A program made the translations under genes and the position numbers. A DNA stretch of 64,000 nt from Choristoneura fumiferana. Taxonomy: Eukaryota; Arthropoda; Insecta; Lepidoptera; Tortricidae. The stretch is from NCBI RefSeq assembly GCF_025370935.1, contig NC_133473.1, positions 4,698,159-4,762,158 on the forward strand, in the 5' to 3' direction. Position 1 is the first letter of the stretch. Each line of letters starts with the position of its first letter. The notes beneath the pieces were generated by a model, which saw only the letters and a list, made by a program, of their open reading frames with translations, did not search any database and had not been told where the DNA came from. Positions 63,949 to 64,000 of this stretch are shown one piece after another.

Positions 63949-64000
63949 GTAAGAATATCTTGTTAACCTATCTTGTAGTGGAAAATATTCTACCTTGTAT

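Overview
The window looks like nuclear DNA of a moth or butterfly (Lepidoptera). It is AT-rich, its genes are split by GT-AG introns, and its spacers are filled with repeats typical of that order: tRNA-derived SINEs, short terminal-inverted-repeat (TIR) elements, Helitron-like pieces and broken non-LTR retrotransposons. No operons, bacterial genes, CRISPR arrays or viral genes are visible.

Two protein-coding genes are supported, both on the + strand and both of the 'nose resistant to fluoxetine' (NRF-6-like) family: multipass membrane proteins with a secreted-side NRF domain followed by an acyltransferase-3 domain. Gene 1 (843-19988, 7 exons) lacks its 5' end, which must lie upstream. It carries most of the acyltransferase-3 membrane domain and a long acidic C-terminal tail. 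Gene 2 (27834-63948 and beyond, 4 exons) begins with a signal peptide and contains the NRF domain, the first membrane helix and the start of the acyltransferase-3 domain including its Gly-His motif; its 3' part lies downstream. Every junction keeps the reading frame. Gene 2 stops and gene 1 starts at what looks like the same phase-0 exon boundary of the family, so the window holds complementary halves of two tandem paralogues.

Layout: 1-842 SINE/MITE cluster; 843-988 gene 1 exon; 989-10916 large repeat-rich intron; 10917-19988 remaining gene 1 exons; 19989-27833 intergenic, with a decayed LINE on the minus strand (about 20500-23500) and an 865-bp TIR element (25106-25970); 27834-28344 gene 2 exon 1; 28345-58338 an intron of 29,994 bp with no gene but dense repeats; 58339-63948 gene 2 exons 2-4.

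The most interesting non-coding structures are: a mobile family with a cloverleaf-capable tRNA-like core between inverted arms (three copies); a four-layer nest of elements at 52150-53003 whose target-site duplications can be read directly; a 1.84-kb foldback element (5030-6867); and several short TIR elements with clear TA, TTA, TTAA or ACAG target duplications. Repeat family names are from memory of lepidopteran repeats and are tentative. Boundaries were read by eye.
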